This document shows, in pieces, positions 8,729-16,533 of a stretch of 64,000 bases of DNA; position 1 is the stretch's first letter, and each line of letters starts with the position of its first letter. The stretch is from a virus. The stretch lies in IMG/VR virus record IMGVR_UViG_3300023181_000004, positions 1 through 64,000 of that record, one strand, 5' to 3'. Both the position numbers and the translations under genes were made by a program. The notes under the pieces were generated by a model. The model was not told the origin of the DNA. It made no database searches and saw nothing but the letters and a program-made list of their open reading frames with translations.

Positions 8729-11197
8729 ATGAGCATTTTCAAAGACTTCGCCCCGCTGTACTGGGCAGCGGGCATTCCAGTCATGCCGCTCAAGCGCTGG
8801 AATTCGCCCGGCAAGGGCGCCGGCAAGGCACCGATCCTGAACGAGTGGACGCAATACGGCGAGTTCATGCCGTCCGAGGCCATCCGCTCGCTCTGGCTGA
8901 CCACCTATCCGGACTCGAATATCGGTCTGCCGTTCGGTGACGCCTCGGGCCTGTGCGCGATCGACATCGATACCGAGGACGCCGACCAGATCGCGGCGAT
9001 CCGCGCCGCCCTGCCGCCGTCGCCGTGGGTGCGCATCGGCCAGAAGGGCATGGGCTTGATCTACAAGTGGCAGGGCCAGCCCAACTTCAAGCTGCGCGAC
9101 GGCGACAATCAGTCGATCGTCGAGTTCTTGGGCAAGGGCAACCAGATGGTGCTGCCGCCGTCGATCCACCCCAAGACCGAGAAGCCCTACGTCTCGGATA
9201 CGAACCTGTGGGAGGTGCTCGACAAGATCCACCACCTGCCGGTCGATATCGAGCGCATCCTGCGGCAGGCGCTGGGCGATCTGCCCGGCCTGTCGATCGC
9301 GCAGTCGGGCCGCAGCGCGCCGCTGGACGTGATCCCGCAGGGCGAACGTGACATCCAGATGGTCCGGCACGCCGGCTACCTCGCGCGCGTGGTGCGCGGC
9401 ATCGACAAGGCGGCGAAGTTCTCGCTGTCCGAGGCGATGAAGCACATGTCGCACTGGGTCGAGAACTTCACGGCGCACACCTCGGGCGACGACATGGACC
9501 CCGACAAGGGCGTGTCGAAGCTGGTCGAGTTCCTCCTGCGCGACGTCGAAGCCGGGGCCACGCTGCCGAACGGGTGGGACGACGGCCTGACCGACGAACA
9601 GCGTGCGCATCCCGCAATCGCGGCGATGATCGTGAAGAATGACATCCAGCGCTGGTCGGTGACCAAGGCGACCGAGTGGCTCGACGCACAGATGATGGTC
9701 GATCCGACCAATGTCGATCGCACGATCGAGCTGGTGACCAGCCTGATTGACTCGCTGGCCAAGGACGAGAACTTCTCCGAGAGCGAGTTCAAGCTGATGG
9801 CCGGTGTGATCGCGCTGCGGACGAAGCACCTCGTCACCTACTCGAAAGCCGACCTCAAGGCCGATTTCCGGGAGTCGCGCAAGGGCGACACCGAGATGGC
9901 CGAGGATCATGAGGCGATCGCGCGGCAGGTGATCGAGGAAATCGGCCGCGGCGGCGAGCTGCGCTACGATCAGGGCAAGTTCTGGCAGTGGTCGGGCGCC
10001 CACTTCGCGTCACGCGAGATCGAGGATATCCAGCAGGAGATCGCCGAGCGCGTCAAGGGCAACCAGCTGGCTCGTCGGCACAATGATTATGTCGCCATCG
10101 GCAAGACGATCGCCATGCTGGTGCGCGCGCCACTGGCGCGTGAGCTGGAGGATGGCATCAATTTCGCCAACGGCTTCCTCGACACGTCGCTGAAGCTGCA
10201 CGACCACTCGCCGAAATATGGCAAGACCTTTACCATGCCGTTCAATTATATCCCCGAGCGCGCGGCGGAGTGCCACAAATGGCTCGAATATCTGGAGCGG
10301 TCATGGGGCGATGACCCCGATTATACCGAGAAGGTCATGGCCTTGCAGGAAGCGTTCGCCGCCACGATGTTCGGCATCGCCCCGAAGTTCCAGCGCGCGT
10401 TCCTGCTGCACGGCAAGGCCGGGTCGGGCAAGACGCAGGCGCTGGAGATCCTGCGAGCCATGATGCCGCCGGCCGCCAGCTGCTCGGTGCCCCCGACGCT
10501 GTGGAACGAGCGGTTCCAGCTGGCGCCGATGGTCGGCAAGACCCTTAACCTGTGCGGCGAGCTGCCCGAGGAAGCGACCATCGACGGGCGTGCGTTCAAG
10601 GAAATCGTCGAAGGCACGGTTCAGAACACCGAGTTCAAGGGCGGCGCGATCTTCCAGTTCTGGCCCACGGCGGCGCAGTGGTTCGGCTCGAACCATCTGC
10701 CGCGGTCGCGGGACACCAGCCGGGGCTTCATCCGGCGCTGGCTGATCCTCGACTTCCTGCGCGTGGTCCCTTCGGAAGAGCGGATCGTCGATTTCTACAA
10801 GGTGCTGATCGCGGAAGAGCGCGAGGCGATCGCCGCGTGGGCGGTGCAGGGCTTGAAGCGGCTCCTGACGCAGGGCGATTACACGCAGCCAGCCTCGCAC
10901 GTGTCGCGGCTTAATCAGGTGGCCCGTGCGAACAACTCGGTCGCGGCATTCCTGCAGAGCACCGACAAGGTCAAGGTCACCGAGGGTTGCGTGGCCGATC
11001 TGCGGGCTGTTTTCGACCAGTATATCGACTTCATGAAGAACATCTCGCGCGGTTACAGCGTCTCGTATGAACGTTTCATGCAGATGGTCGACGAGCTGGG
11101 CTATACGGTTGATCAATATATCGATGGCGTGGGACAACTGCGGCATGACGCCCAAGGCTTGGAATTGCGCCAAGCGCTGCTCCCTTCACCCCGATAA
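8729..11197 (+). CDS. Primase-polymerase / SF3-type helicase
   Basis: An 822-aa replication protein. The N-terminal 280 residues form a prim-pol domain: YWAAGIPVMPLKRW start, metal-binding DIDTED at 79-84, and IVEFLGKGNQMVLPPSIHP near 131-149. Residues about 380-480 link to a D5-type N-terminal region (WQWSGAHF). The C-terminal half is an AAA+/SF3 helicase with Walker A HGKAGSGKTQ (about 558-567), a Walker B-like NLCGELPEE, and arginine-rich sensor segment GFIRRWLILDF. It would prime and unwind DNA at the fork. A strong terminator follows. Confidence 0.9.
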   Translation: MSIFKDFAPLYWAAGIPVMPLKRWNSPGKGAGKAPILNEWTQYGEFMPSEAIRSLWLTTYPDSNIGLPFGDASGLCAIDIDTEDADQIAAIRAALPPSPWVRIGQKGMGLIYKWQGQPNFKLRDGDNQSIVEFLGKGNQMVLPPSIHPKTEKPYVSDTNLWEVLDKIHHLPVDIERILRQALGDLPGLSIAQSGRSAPLDVIPQGERDIQMVRHAGYLARVVRGIDKAAKFSLSEAMKHMSHWVENFTAHTSGDDMDPDKGVSKLVEFLLRDVEAGATLPNGWDDGLTDEQRAHPAIAAMIVKNDIQRWSVTKATEWLDAQMMVDPTNVDRTIELVTSLIDSLAKDENFSESEFKLMAGVIALRTKHLVTYSKADLKADFRESRKGDTEMAEDHEAIARQVIEEIGRGGELRYDQGKFWQWSGAHFASREIEDIQQEIAERVKGNQLARRHNDYVAIGKTIAMLVRAPLARELEDGINFANGFLDTSLKLHDHSPKYGKTFTMPFNYIPERAAECHKWLEYLERSWGDDPDYTEKVMALQEAFAATMFGIAPKFQRAFLLHGKAGSGKTQALEILRAMMPPAASCSVPPTLWNERFQLAPMVGKTLNLCGELPEEATIDGRAFKEIVEGTVQNTEFKGGAIFQFWPTAAQWFGSNHLPRSRDTSRGFIRRWLILDFLRVVPSEERIVDFYKVLIAEEREAIAAWAVQGLKRLLTQGDYTQPASHVSRLNQVARANNSVAAFLQSTDKVKVTEGCVADLRAVFDQYIDFMKNISRGYSVSYERFMQMVDELGYTVDQYIDGVGQLRHDAQGLELRQALLPSPR

Positions 11198-11203
11198 TGA
11201 TAC

Positions 11204-11239
11204 AAAACCTCGGACTTTGTGCGTAAAGTCCGAGGTTTT
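11204..11239. terminator. Bidirectional rho-independent terminator
   Basis: AAAACCTCGGACTTT, loop GTGCGT, then AAAGTCCGAGGTTTT is a perfect 15-bp stem with T tracts on both strands, beginning 7 bp after the primase-helicase stop. Confidence 0.9.
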
Positions 11240-11609
11240 CACATATAAATGTCGAAAAACTTGAAAAAATATCGCGAAATCGTGGGCGGACTATTGCTCT
11301 ATAGGTGTGAAATTTGAGGGGCAAAAGACGTGTTACCCTTTGATATCATTGGATATTCTTAGGCATACCACCTAGACCACATCTAATTCGAGCACCCCCA
11401 CCTTCGCATCACTATTATATCATCTAAACCAAACACATCGCTTCTAGCGGTGACGGGCACGGACCCAAGGCGCACCACATATACATAGTGTATGTGGGGC
11501 AGATCAGAGGCAGCGAGGGCTGCTTCTGGTGACAGGGAAGCTGTGTCTTGGTGGTTCACCTGAACCGCTTAAATGTTTAAGTCCAATCATCCCAACGGGA
11601 GTAACCACA
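11240..11609. other. 370-bp intergenic region
   Basis: AT-richer gap without a convincing gene. It contains a bulged stem near 11475-11500 (CCACATATACA...TGTATGTGG), a 10-bp stem at 11506-11529 (CAGAGGCAGC/GCTGCTTCTG with one G.U), a small stem GGTTCA/TGAACC at 11553-11566, and the first CTTAAATGTTTAAG palindrome. It is likely the 5' leader and regulatory region of the gene at 11610; no sigma-70 promoter can be picked with confidence. Confidence 0.4.
11568..11581. repeat. Palindrome CTTAAATGTTTAAG, copy 1
   Basis: A 14-bp dyad 29 bp before the start at 11610, followed by TCC as in copies 2 and 5. It is one of five copies, all between 11.5 and 14.5 kb. Confidence 0.7.
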
Positions 11610-12401
11610 ATGACTGTTCAAGTGATCGATACCAAGAACGACGGTGCAATGACCATCGACACCAACGCCCCCGATGCGCGCAGCATGATGCTGGCCAGTG
11701 CCAGCGCGATCGCGGCCTTCGTCATCGAAAGCGAAGGCAAGCTCGCTGATACGGCCAAGGCATGGGGGCATGCCCTCTTCCGCGCCGTCTACGTCGACGG
11801 TGCCAACATGGACGGCATGATCGGCGATAGCAAAGTCGCCGCTGGGTGGTCCGTCCTCACGACGAACGAGACGGGCAAGAAAGCCAAGGCGCGGCTCGAA
11901 GTCTACTTCTCCAATGCCCGCAAGGTGGCGGAAGCATGGGGTGGCATGGAACAGGCGGCGCGCGACGACGTGCTGGCGGGCCTGTCCTCTATCCACTACA
12001 TCGCAGGTCAACTGCGCAAGGCCGAAGCCGACGCCAAGCGTGCGGCGGACAAGGCGGCCAAGCTGGCCAAGGCCGAACAGGAAGCGGCCGATGCCAAGGA
12101 GGAAGCAAGCCCCGCTATCATCGACCCCCATGCGGAGCGCGACGCCAGCCAGCGCAAGGCATTGGACCATGCGGTCTATACCGTGGCCGACGGCTATTCG
12201 CCCCTCAATATGGTGCGTTTCGCTGCAACCGACGAAAGCGTGACGCTGGAAGAATTGCTTTCCCTCGTCGCTCGCAAGATGATCGGCGCGAGCGATGCCG
12301 ATATCGATGCCGCGTATCCAACGCTGGAAGCGATCATCGCCAGCGTGGACGCTCGCATCAATGCGGCGGCCGATGCCGAGCCGGTTTCGCTGGCGGCTTA
12401 A
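11610..12401 (+). CDS. Ala-rich helical protein between two palindromes, 263 aa
   Basis: MTVQVIDTKN starts after GGGAGTAACCACA. Residues 30-130 look like an ordered helical domain (FVIESEGKLADTAKAWGHALF...), 130-165 is an Ala/Lys/Glu coiled coil, and the C-terminus is helical and acidic. The stop codon lies inside the second palindrome copy, and copy 1 precedes the gene, so the two dyads bracket it. It may be a DNA-binding or nucleoid-like protein, but no family is recognised. Confidence 0.65.
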   Translation: MTVQVIDTKNDGAMTIDTNAPDARSMMLASASAIAAFVIESEGKLADTAKAWGHALFRAVYVDGANMDGMIGDSKVAAGWSVLTTNETGKKAKARLEVYFSNARKVAEAWGGMEQAARDDVLAGLSSIHYIAGQLRKAEADAKRAADKAAKLAKAEQEAADAKEEASPAIIDPHAERDASQRKALDHAVYTVADGYSPLNMVRFAATDESVTLEELLSLVARKMIGASDADIDAAYPTLEAIIASVDARINAAADAEPVSLAA

Positions 12402-12410
12402 ATGTTTAAG
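12397..12410. repeat. Palindrome CTTAAATGTTTAAG, copy 2
   Basis: Overlaps the TAA stop of the preceding gene and is followed by TCC, as in copies 1 and 5. A GC hairpin comes directly after. Confidence 0.7.
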
Positions 12411-12411
12411 T

Positions 12412-12430
12412 CCCCGGCCTTGTGCCGGGG
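12412..12430 (+). terminator. GC hairpin, possible weak terminator
   Basis: CCCCGGC, loop CTTGT, GCCGGGG right after the palindrome. There is no T tract, so it may be an RNA-stabilising stem rather than a terminator. Confidence 0.4.
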
Positions 12431-12484
12431 GCTACTCCAGCGCCCATGCGTGGACGTTGCGGTAGCCCTTGTGGAGTAGTGCGT

Positions 12485-12769
12485 ATGGCAATGACCCAAG
12501 CAGAGTCCTATGCAGATCTGTGGACGCAGCATCGCGATTATTGGAAGCCTTGCACCCCCGACGACATTCACGGGTTGCGCGAGGATCGCGAGTTCGAGCC
12601 GCCCAGCCGCGCGCATCGCAAACGGCTCGCTCGGGATCGCCCGGAAGTCACCGTCGCCCGCCCGGCCCCGCCGGTCGACCAGTCCGCGCGTTTGCGTATC
12701 AATCAGGCCTCCGCGCACGGTGCGCGGATCAAGGCCCTCCTCGGCTATGTCAAGCCGATTGTCAGGTAG
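12485..12769 (+). CDS. Hypothetical basic protein, 94 aa
   Basis: Start MAMTQAESYADLW has TGGAGTAGTGCGT upstream; an earlier start at 12422 would run through the hairpin. The protein is rich in Arg and Pro in the middle (RAHRKRLARDRPEVTVARPAPP) with short helices at each end. It ends just before copy 3 of the palindrome. No family recognised. Confidence 0.55.
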   Translation: MAMTQAESYADLWTQHRDYWKPCTPDDIHGLREDREFEPPSRAHRKRLARDRPEVTVARPAPPVDQSARLRINQASAHGARIKALLGYVKPIVR

Positions 12770-12773
12770 GAGG

Positions 12774-12787
12774 CTTAAATGTTTAAG
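12774..12787. repeat. Palindrome CTTAAATGTTTAAG, copy 3
   Basis: Sits on a translation start: the ATG of the dyad is the start codon of the next gene, with GGAGG just upstream. A protein bound here would cover the ribosome site in DNA and the dyad could pair in RNA. Confidence 0.7.
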
Positions 12788-12916
12788 TGGAAAGTCTGGA
12801 ACGTCGACAAGGCCAAGCCCGTGGGCGAGCCGATGCGGTCCCTCAGGAAGGCCATTGCGAACGCCACCACGCTTGAGTGCCGTGATGGTGAGCATCACAC
12901 CGTGGTGCCCGCGTGA
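12779..12916 (+). CDS. Small protein, 45 aa
   Basis: MFKWKVWNVDKAKPVGEP... begins within palindrome copy 3 behind a GGAGG site and ends GTGA-overlapping with the next gene. The length and the C-terminal ECRDGEHHTVVPA give a compact beta-like fold. No family recognised. Confidence 0.6.
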   Translation: MFKWKVWNVDKAKPVGEPMRSLRKAIANATTLECRDGEHHTVVPA

Positions 12917-13140
12917 GCGTGCTCTACGGCTATGCGGTGCTCAGCATCGTGGCCACGCTCGCCGTGTTGTGGGGCGGTCTTCGCAAGCGCGAGATCAAGA
13001 CCGACTGCAAGCGCAATCTCTCCAACGCTCGGGTCTGCGCGATTTATCGCGGCGCCGGCGCTCGCTGGTATCCGCATGAGATGGACGACGGCACCGTGCG
13101 CTGGTATCCCGTCGTTCATGACTATGCCTTGGACATTTGA
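12913..13140 (+). CDS. Single-pass membrane protein, 75 aa
   Basis: GTG start overlapping the previous stop (GTGA). Residues 2-21 form a transmembrane helix (VLYGYAVLSIVATLAVLWGG) followed by positive charges (RKREIKTDCKR), predicting the C-terminal 50 residues in the cytoplasm. The tail contains two Trp-Tyr-Pro repeats (RWYPHEMDDGTVRWYP). Function unknown. Confidence 0.6.
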   Translation: MSVLYGYAVLSIVATLAVLWGGLRKREIKTDCKRNLSNARVCAIYRGAGARWYPHEMDDGTVRWYPVVHDYALDI

Positions 13141-13630
13141 CGCGCTGCTCGACGCCGAGCACCGCTACAGCTCACTCAAGTTCCGGCGGGTCGCGCGTCA
13201 ATTTGACCCGACCCGCATGGACTATGGCGAGGCTGTGGAGCTGGTCGGCTTCATGAAAACGATCGATGGTGTGAAATATGCACGCTGGATCTTCGGCTGG
13301 AAGGCCGCCGGTGTGCGTGAAGCCACGCGGTTGTTCGAGCATCTGGATCAGGACGAAGCCGTAGCCAACGTGGTCGCGGCCAATCTCGCTGTGCTTGAGC
13401 GGGATGACGGACTTAAATGTTTAAGGGCCATGAAGGATGGTGGATGGCGTCAGGGAAGCGTTCCGGGGATTGTCCGCATGGCCGTTCTCGACATGCGGGA
13501 CGCTGGCATGACCTATCGTGAGGTCGGCGACGTGGCCGGGCTTACTCGGGATCAGGTGAACGTTATAATTCACGGTCTTCGCCGTGTGGCTGCGCCGGTG
13601 CCGCTCCTAGGCTTGGTGGCGGAGGGATAA
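13118..13630 (+). CDS. HTH DNA-binding protein, about 170 aa
   Basis: Start is ambiguous between ATG 13118 and ATG 13124; both overlap the previous gene. The C-terminus holds a helix-turn-helix: AVLDMRDAGMTYREVGDVAG then LTRDQVNVIIHGLRRV, like a sigma-70 region 4 or resolvase HTH. The N-terminal 100 residues are helical. Copy 4 of the palindrome is inside this gene, encoding LKCLRA. The protein is a plausible binder of the local palindromes and possibly autoregulatory; that link is inference. Confidence 0.6.
   Translation: MTMPWTFDALLDAEHRYSSLKFRRVARQFDPTRMDYGEAVELVGFMKTIDGVKYARWIFGWKAAGVREATRLFEHLDQDEAVANVVAANLAVLERDDGLKCLRAMKDGGWRQGSVPGIVRMAVLDMRDAGMTYREVGDVAGLTRDQVNVIIHGLRRVAAPVPLLGLVAEG
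13412..13425. repeat. Palindrome CTTAAATGTTTAAG, copy 4
   Basis: Located inside the HTH gene coding sequence rather than in a gap, so the motif is kept under coding constraint. Confidence 0.7.
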
Positions 13631-13650
13631 CTCGCCTTCTGGAGCGAGTC

Positions 13651-13674
13651 CCAATTCACCAAACTACCGGGTAG
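13651..13674 (-). promoter_or_regulatory. Conserved intergenic motif, copy 3 (reverse)
   Basis: Minus strand ACTACCCGGTAGTTT, then GGT, then GAATTG. The core ACTACCSGGTAGT is a perfect 13-bp dyad apart from its centre, so it could act in either direction. It is 64 bp from copy 4. Confidence 0.55.
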
Positions 13675-13737
13675 TCTCTTCCTTATACTATTTACTTTTA
13701 GATAATCTTATAGAGCTTATATATAATAACCATACAA

Positions 13738-13761
13738 ATTACAGGGTAGTTTGAGGAAATT
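13738..13761 (+). promoter_or_regulatory. Conserved intergenic motif, copy 4
   Basis: ATTACAGGGTAGTTT, then GAG, then GAAATT, following an AT-rich tract. It points to the membrane-protein gene at 13876, whose start is 115 bp downstream. Confidence 0.6.
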
Positions 13762-13875
13762 TGAAAGGGCTTAGAGATCGAGTTGTCTCACCTGGAATAG
13801 GTCAAGAACCTAGGCTTAGACCAGCGCCGCGTCCTGTCTCGCGACCCTGCTCTAAACCAAGGGAAGGACCACGCC

Positions 13876-14052
13876 ATGTTCATCGGCCTGCTCATCGGCT
13901 TCACCCTCTTCGGGTTGCTCATCTTCACGCAAAACAATCACCGGCCCGCCGACCCGGTCAAGCTCCAGCTGATCCGCTCGATCATGCGGGTCATCGGTCT
14001 GTTTTTCTTCATCATTGGCCTGTGCGGCGCCATCGGATGGATCATCGACTGA
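13876..14052 (+). CDS. Two-helix membrane protein, 58 aa
   Basis: MFIGLLIGFTLFGLLIFTQN... has two hydrophobic helices (residues 2-18 and 37-56) separated by a polar loop with Pro and Lys. GGGAAGGACCACGCC precedes the ATG. Size and hairpin topology resemble small phage holin-like or superinfection-exclusion proteins, but it lies away from the lysis cassette and no role can be assigned. Confidence 0.6.
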   Translation: MFIGLLIGFTLFGLLIFTQNNHRPADPVKLQLIRSIMRVIGLFFFIIGLCGAIGWIID

Positions 14053-14242
14053 CATGAACTATTGGCAAACACATCCCGGTTAGCGACCACCATCGCTCTG
14101 ACCTACACGACACATAGAACCGGGCATTGGCACACGCCATGTAAGTCCCACCCGCAAGATATAACCAGTCGCGAGAATAATCGCTTGCACCCTTGAGCGG
14201 GATTTGGGTGCCCCGCCGTTGGAGACGAAACAGGAGGATCAT

Positions 14243-14266
14243 ATGGGCCGCGTGCGCAAGCACTAA
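14243..14266 (+). CDS. Seven-codon minigene MGRVRKH
   Basis: A strong ribosome site (AGGAGGATCAT) is directly followed by ATG and six further codons (Gly-Arg-Val-Arg-Lys-His) then TAA. Such short basic reading frames can be leader peptides or chance; there is no downstream gene for 280 bp. Confidence 0.3.
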   Translation: MGRVRKH

Positions 14267-14421
14267 AGGGCCTGCATCGAGAGGCGGCGGCCTGACGCAT
14301 TGATGGATCCAGCGTGAGAATGACGATGCACTCCAAACACAAGACCTACGATTAGCTGATGCGGGTGATCCCCGCCTCGACTAACCACATAGGGTACGCC
14401 CACGCGCTTGCAATCGCACCT

Positions 14422-14436
14422 TTGAGCTAAGCTCAA
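14422..14436. other. Short hairpin
   Basis: TTGAGC, loop TAA, GCTCAA. No T tract; role unknown. Confidence 0.3.
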
Positions 14437-14466
14437 GCTCCAAGAACTGCTGACGAGGTCACTGTT

Positions 14467-14480
14467 CTTAAACATTTAAG
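14467..14480. repeat. Palindrome CTTAAACATTTAAG, copy 5
   Basis: Reverse-complement form of copies 1-4 and followed by TCC. It lies 67 bp before the first gene of the small-gene array. Confidence 0.7.
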
Positions 14481-14547
14481 TCCTGATCGGACCTGACGGA
14501 CCACCGAGCCAAAGCTATGGACCTCACCGTACATGGTGGGGAGACGA

Positions 14548-14973
14548 ATGAGGCAGCATGTGATCCGTCTAGCCCTATCAGCCCCGGAGTACGCTCCCAT
14601 GTTGGTCTATCGCATCGAAGCCATCGACAACCCACGCGTTGGAGCCTTCAACGGCTCCAACGGCCCCGCCCACTACGCCCGAGAGCAAGCCGTACGCGAA
14701 GGCGTGCTCGACCCATACAGCCATCCGACCCCGCAGATGGAAGGCTTGAAGATCTTCTACGACCAGCACGTCTGCGGTTTCCCGCACCTCGACGCTTACC
14801 GCACGTGGTTCGTCACGCCGACCGTTCGCAAGGCCTTGTGGGAAGGCGACACCCACCATATGCGTGTCTACGACATGCCAGACCACCTCGTCCAAGTCGG
14901 GATGTTGCAGGTGGTCTTCAACCCCGACGAGGCCATCAGCGTGCGCCTCGCCACTGCGGAGGAAATCGCATGA
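14548..14973 (+). CDS. Hypothetical protein, 141 aa
   Basis: First gene of the long small-gene array. Start MRQHVIRLALS has GGGGAGACGA upstream. The body (MLVYRIEAIDNPRVGAFNG... TPQMEGLKIFYDQHVCGFPHLDAYRTWF) matches the look of phage proteins of unknown function carrying an aromatic-rich HxxR segment; no specific family is recalled. Coupled to the next gene by ATGA. Confidence 0.55.
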   Translation: MRQHVIRLALSAPEYAPMLVYRIEAIDNPRVGAFNGSNGPAHYAREQAVREGVLDPYSHPTPQMEGLKIFYDQHVCGFPHLDAYRTWFVTPTVRKALWEGDTHHMRVYDMPDHLVQVGMLQVVFNPDEAISVRLATAEEIA

Positions 14974-15164
14974 TAACCATTCTCGTCACCGGCCTCGCAG
15001 TCGCATTCGGCATCATCAGCCTCGTGGCCTTGGGATGGATCATCACGATCCTGATCGAGATCGGCAAGCGCGGCCGGCCCATGCTCGCTTGGGCTATCGC
15101 TTGGGCACTCATCACCTTCATCATCTCTCTCCTTATCCTAGGAATTCCCAATGCTTCATCGTGA
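14970..15164 (+). CDS. Two-helix membrane protein, 64 aa
   Basis: MITILVTGLAVAFGIISLVALG... has two transmembrane helices (residues 2-30 and 41-60) with a short basic loop GKRGRP. ATGA overlap with the previous gene; overlaps the next gene by 14 bp. Function unknown. Confidence 0.6.
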   Translation: MITILVTGLAVAFGIISLVALGWIITILIEIGKRGRPMLAWAIAWALITFIISLLILGIPNASS

Positions 15165-15648
15165 AAACCTCGCCAAGCTCGCCGACTATCTCGCGACCCT
15201 GCCCGACGACTACGCGGCGTTCGAGATGCAAGTTTATCTCCAGAAGGCGCATTCATTATACGGCTGGGATTCTCTTGATCCAGACGTCGAGAAGAACTAC
15301 GCGCTCCACAACGGTGGCGTCGACAAATGCGGCGCGGTGGCGTGCGCCGTCGGGCACGGGCCATCGGCTGGCATCTACGTTCCCGAGGAGATGATCCACG
15401 GTGGACGCATCAGATGGCATTCCTACATCGACCGTTTCTTCCTCGATGGCTATGCCGACAGTGATGGTGAGGAACCCGTCGACGTCGCCCACCGCTGGAT
15501 GTTTGGCAGCAACTGGTCGACCTTCGATAACACTCCGAAGGGCGCCGCCTTGCGTATTCGCTACCTCCTCGACGGCAAGCCTGTGCCGCACGATTTCGGG
15601 GACTTTGGGCCGACTGCCGAGCACGTGGACTTGTACACCGATGCCTAA
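15151..15648 (+). CDS. Hypothetical protein, 165 aa
   Basis: Central CGAVACAVGHGP and the C-terminal WSTFDNTPKGAALRIRYLLDG resemble a recurrent phage family of about 150-170 aa with a conserved small-residue/Cys core. The gene at 15768 shares a looser form of the core (CFCAYGRML), so the two may be distant paralogues. Function unknown. Confidence 0.6.
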   Translation: MLHRENLAKLADYLATLPDDYAAFEMQVYLQKAHSLYGWDSLDPDVEKNYALHNGGVDKCGAVACAVGHGPSAGIYVPEEMIHGGRIRWHSYIDRFFLDGYADSDGEEPVDVAHRWMFGSNWSTFDNTPKGAALRIRYLLDGKPVPHDFGDFGPTAEHVDLYTDA

Positions 15649-15778
15649 GCTCTTCGTCACGGCCAATGAGCCATACCACGCCCGCGTCTCGGTCCAACCC
15701 GACAGCAACGGCATTCGTATGACAATCGACTGCCTTATCAAAGGCTTAGCTAAGAGAGGTCGTCAGCATGTCCGATAA
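15641..15778 (+). CDS. Small protein, 45 aa
   Basis: MPKLFVTANEPYHARVSVQP... overlaps both neighbours by about 8-11 bp, a typical packing pattern in this array. It fills an otherwise empty gap with suitable codon composition. No family recognised. Confidence 0.45.
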   Translation: MPKLFVTANEPYHARVSVQPDSNGIRMTIDCLIKGLAKRGRQHVR

Positions 15779-16160
15779 ACCCATCGTCACCGCCCTGCGT
15801 AATACCGCAGCTTGGCTTGCCGCCAACCCGGACAAGCACATTTCCGGGCGGCTGGCCGAGGACAAGAACTATAACTTCATCAAATCGCCGTTCGCACCGG
15901 AAGCAGCCTGCTTCTGCGCCTACGGTCGCATGTTGGTGGAGCTGGACGCCCTCGGCGAGCCGGTCAAGACGTTGTTCGAGAAAGAATATCTCGATCACGA
16001 TCGCCCCGATGCCGACTTTTACGGGCCGATGCACCAGCGCTACGGCATCCTCTACGAAGAGGTCTATATGGTGAACGACAGCACCAGAAGCCACCAGGGC
16101 AATCGCAGGGTCATCCCCTTCTTGCAGGACAAGGCCGATGCCCTCGCCCAATCCGCATAG
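15768..16160 (+). CDS. Hypothetical protein, 130 aa
   Basis: MSDKPIVTALRNTAAWLAANPDKHISGRLAED... with a central CFCAYGRMLVEL. The layout (helix, then small-residue Cys segment) is similar to the gene at 15151. Function unknown. Confidence 0.55.
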   Translation: MSDKPIVTALRNTAAWLAANPDKHISGRLAEDKNYNFIKSPFAPEAACFCAYGRMLVELDALGEPVKTLFEKEYLDHDRPDADFYGPMHQRYGILYEEVYMVNDSTRSHQGNRRVIPFLQDKADALAQSA

Positions 16161-16533
16161 CATCGCGCACCATTTCATCAAGGACGTGGAGCACATCCCG
16201 AACACCAACGACCTGTGGCTGGCGCAGGCCACCCGTGCTGTGAAGAACCCCGGCAAGGGCGAATATATGACGGTGTTATTGGGGCCGGCTACCCGTTCGA
16301 TCTTGCCGTGTCTCCAGAACAACTGGAGTATCGAACACCGCCTCCTCGACGGCTATCGCCTGCGTGGTTACGTCAAGGAATGGCCTGCAACCGGCTACAA
16401 GATCGAGGCACACAGCGTCGTGTCTGGTAGTCAGTGGGTGCGCCAGCACCGCGCCGAGGTCTTCGCACAGGACTTCGCCACCGCGCGTCGGCTGCTCATC
16501 GTCCTCGCAAAAGAATTGGTGATTGACCGATGA
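16138..16533 (+). CDS. Hypothetical protein, 131 aa
   Basis: Overlaps the previous gene by 23 bp and the next by 4. Mixed alpha/beta composition with a hydrophobic helix at the C-terminus (ATARRLLIVLAKELV). No recognisable motif. Confidence 0.5.
   Translation: MPSPNPHSIAHHFIKDVEHIPNTNDLWLAQATRAVKNPGKGEYMTVLLGPATRSILPCLQNNWSIEHRLLDGYRLRGYVKEWPATGYKIEAHSVVSGSQWVRQHRAEVFAQDFATARRLLIVLAKELVIDR

Larger units (their letters stand above)
13631..13875. other. 245-bp AT-rich regulatory gap
   Basis: Begins with a short stem ACTCGC...GCGAGT (13629-13648), then copies 3 and 4 of the intergenic motif in opposite orientations flanking about 60 bp of very AT-rich DNA (13681-13740, including TTATATATAATAACC). 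This looks like a divergent promoter region or a melting element. No gene is supported. Confidence 0.5.
14053..14547. other. Nearly 500-bp region with no convincing long gene
   Basis: Open frames on the minus strand here (up to 79 codons) lack ribosome sites and typical codon composition. The region holds a seven-codon minigene at 14243, a hairpin at 14422-14436 and the fifth palindrome at 14467. It may hold a small RNA or a degraded gene. Confidence 0.4.

Noticed and set aside
14042-14475. Three overlapping minus-strand frames of 70-79 codons
   Set aside because: No ribosome sites, mixed composition and mutual overlap; they look like chance frames.
11568-14480. CtrA binding sites (TTAA-N7-TTAA) of alphaproteobacteria
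   Set aside because: The TTAA halves in the palindromes are only four bases apart, not seven.
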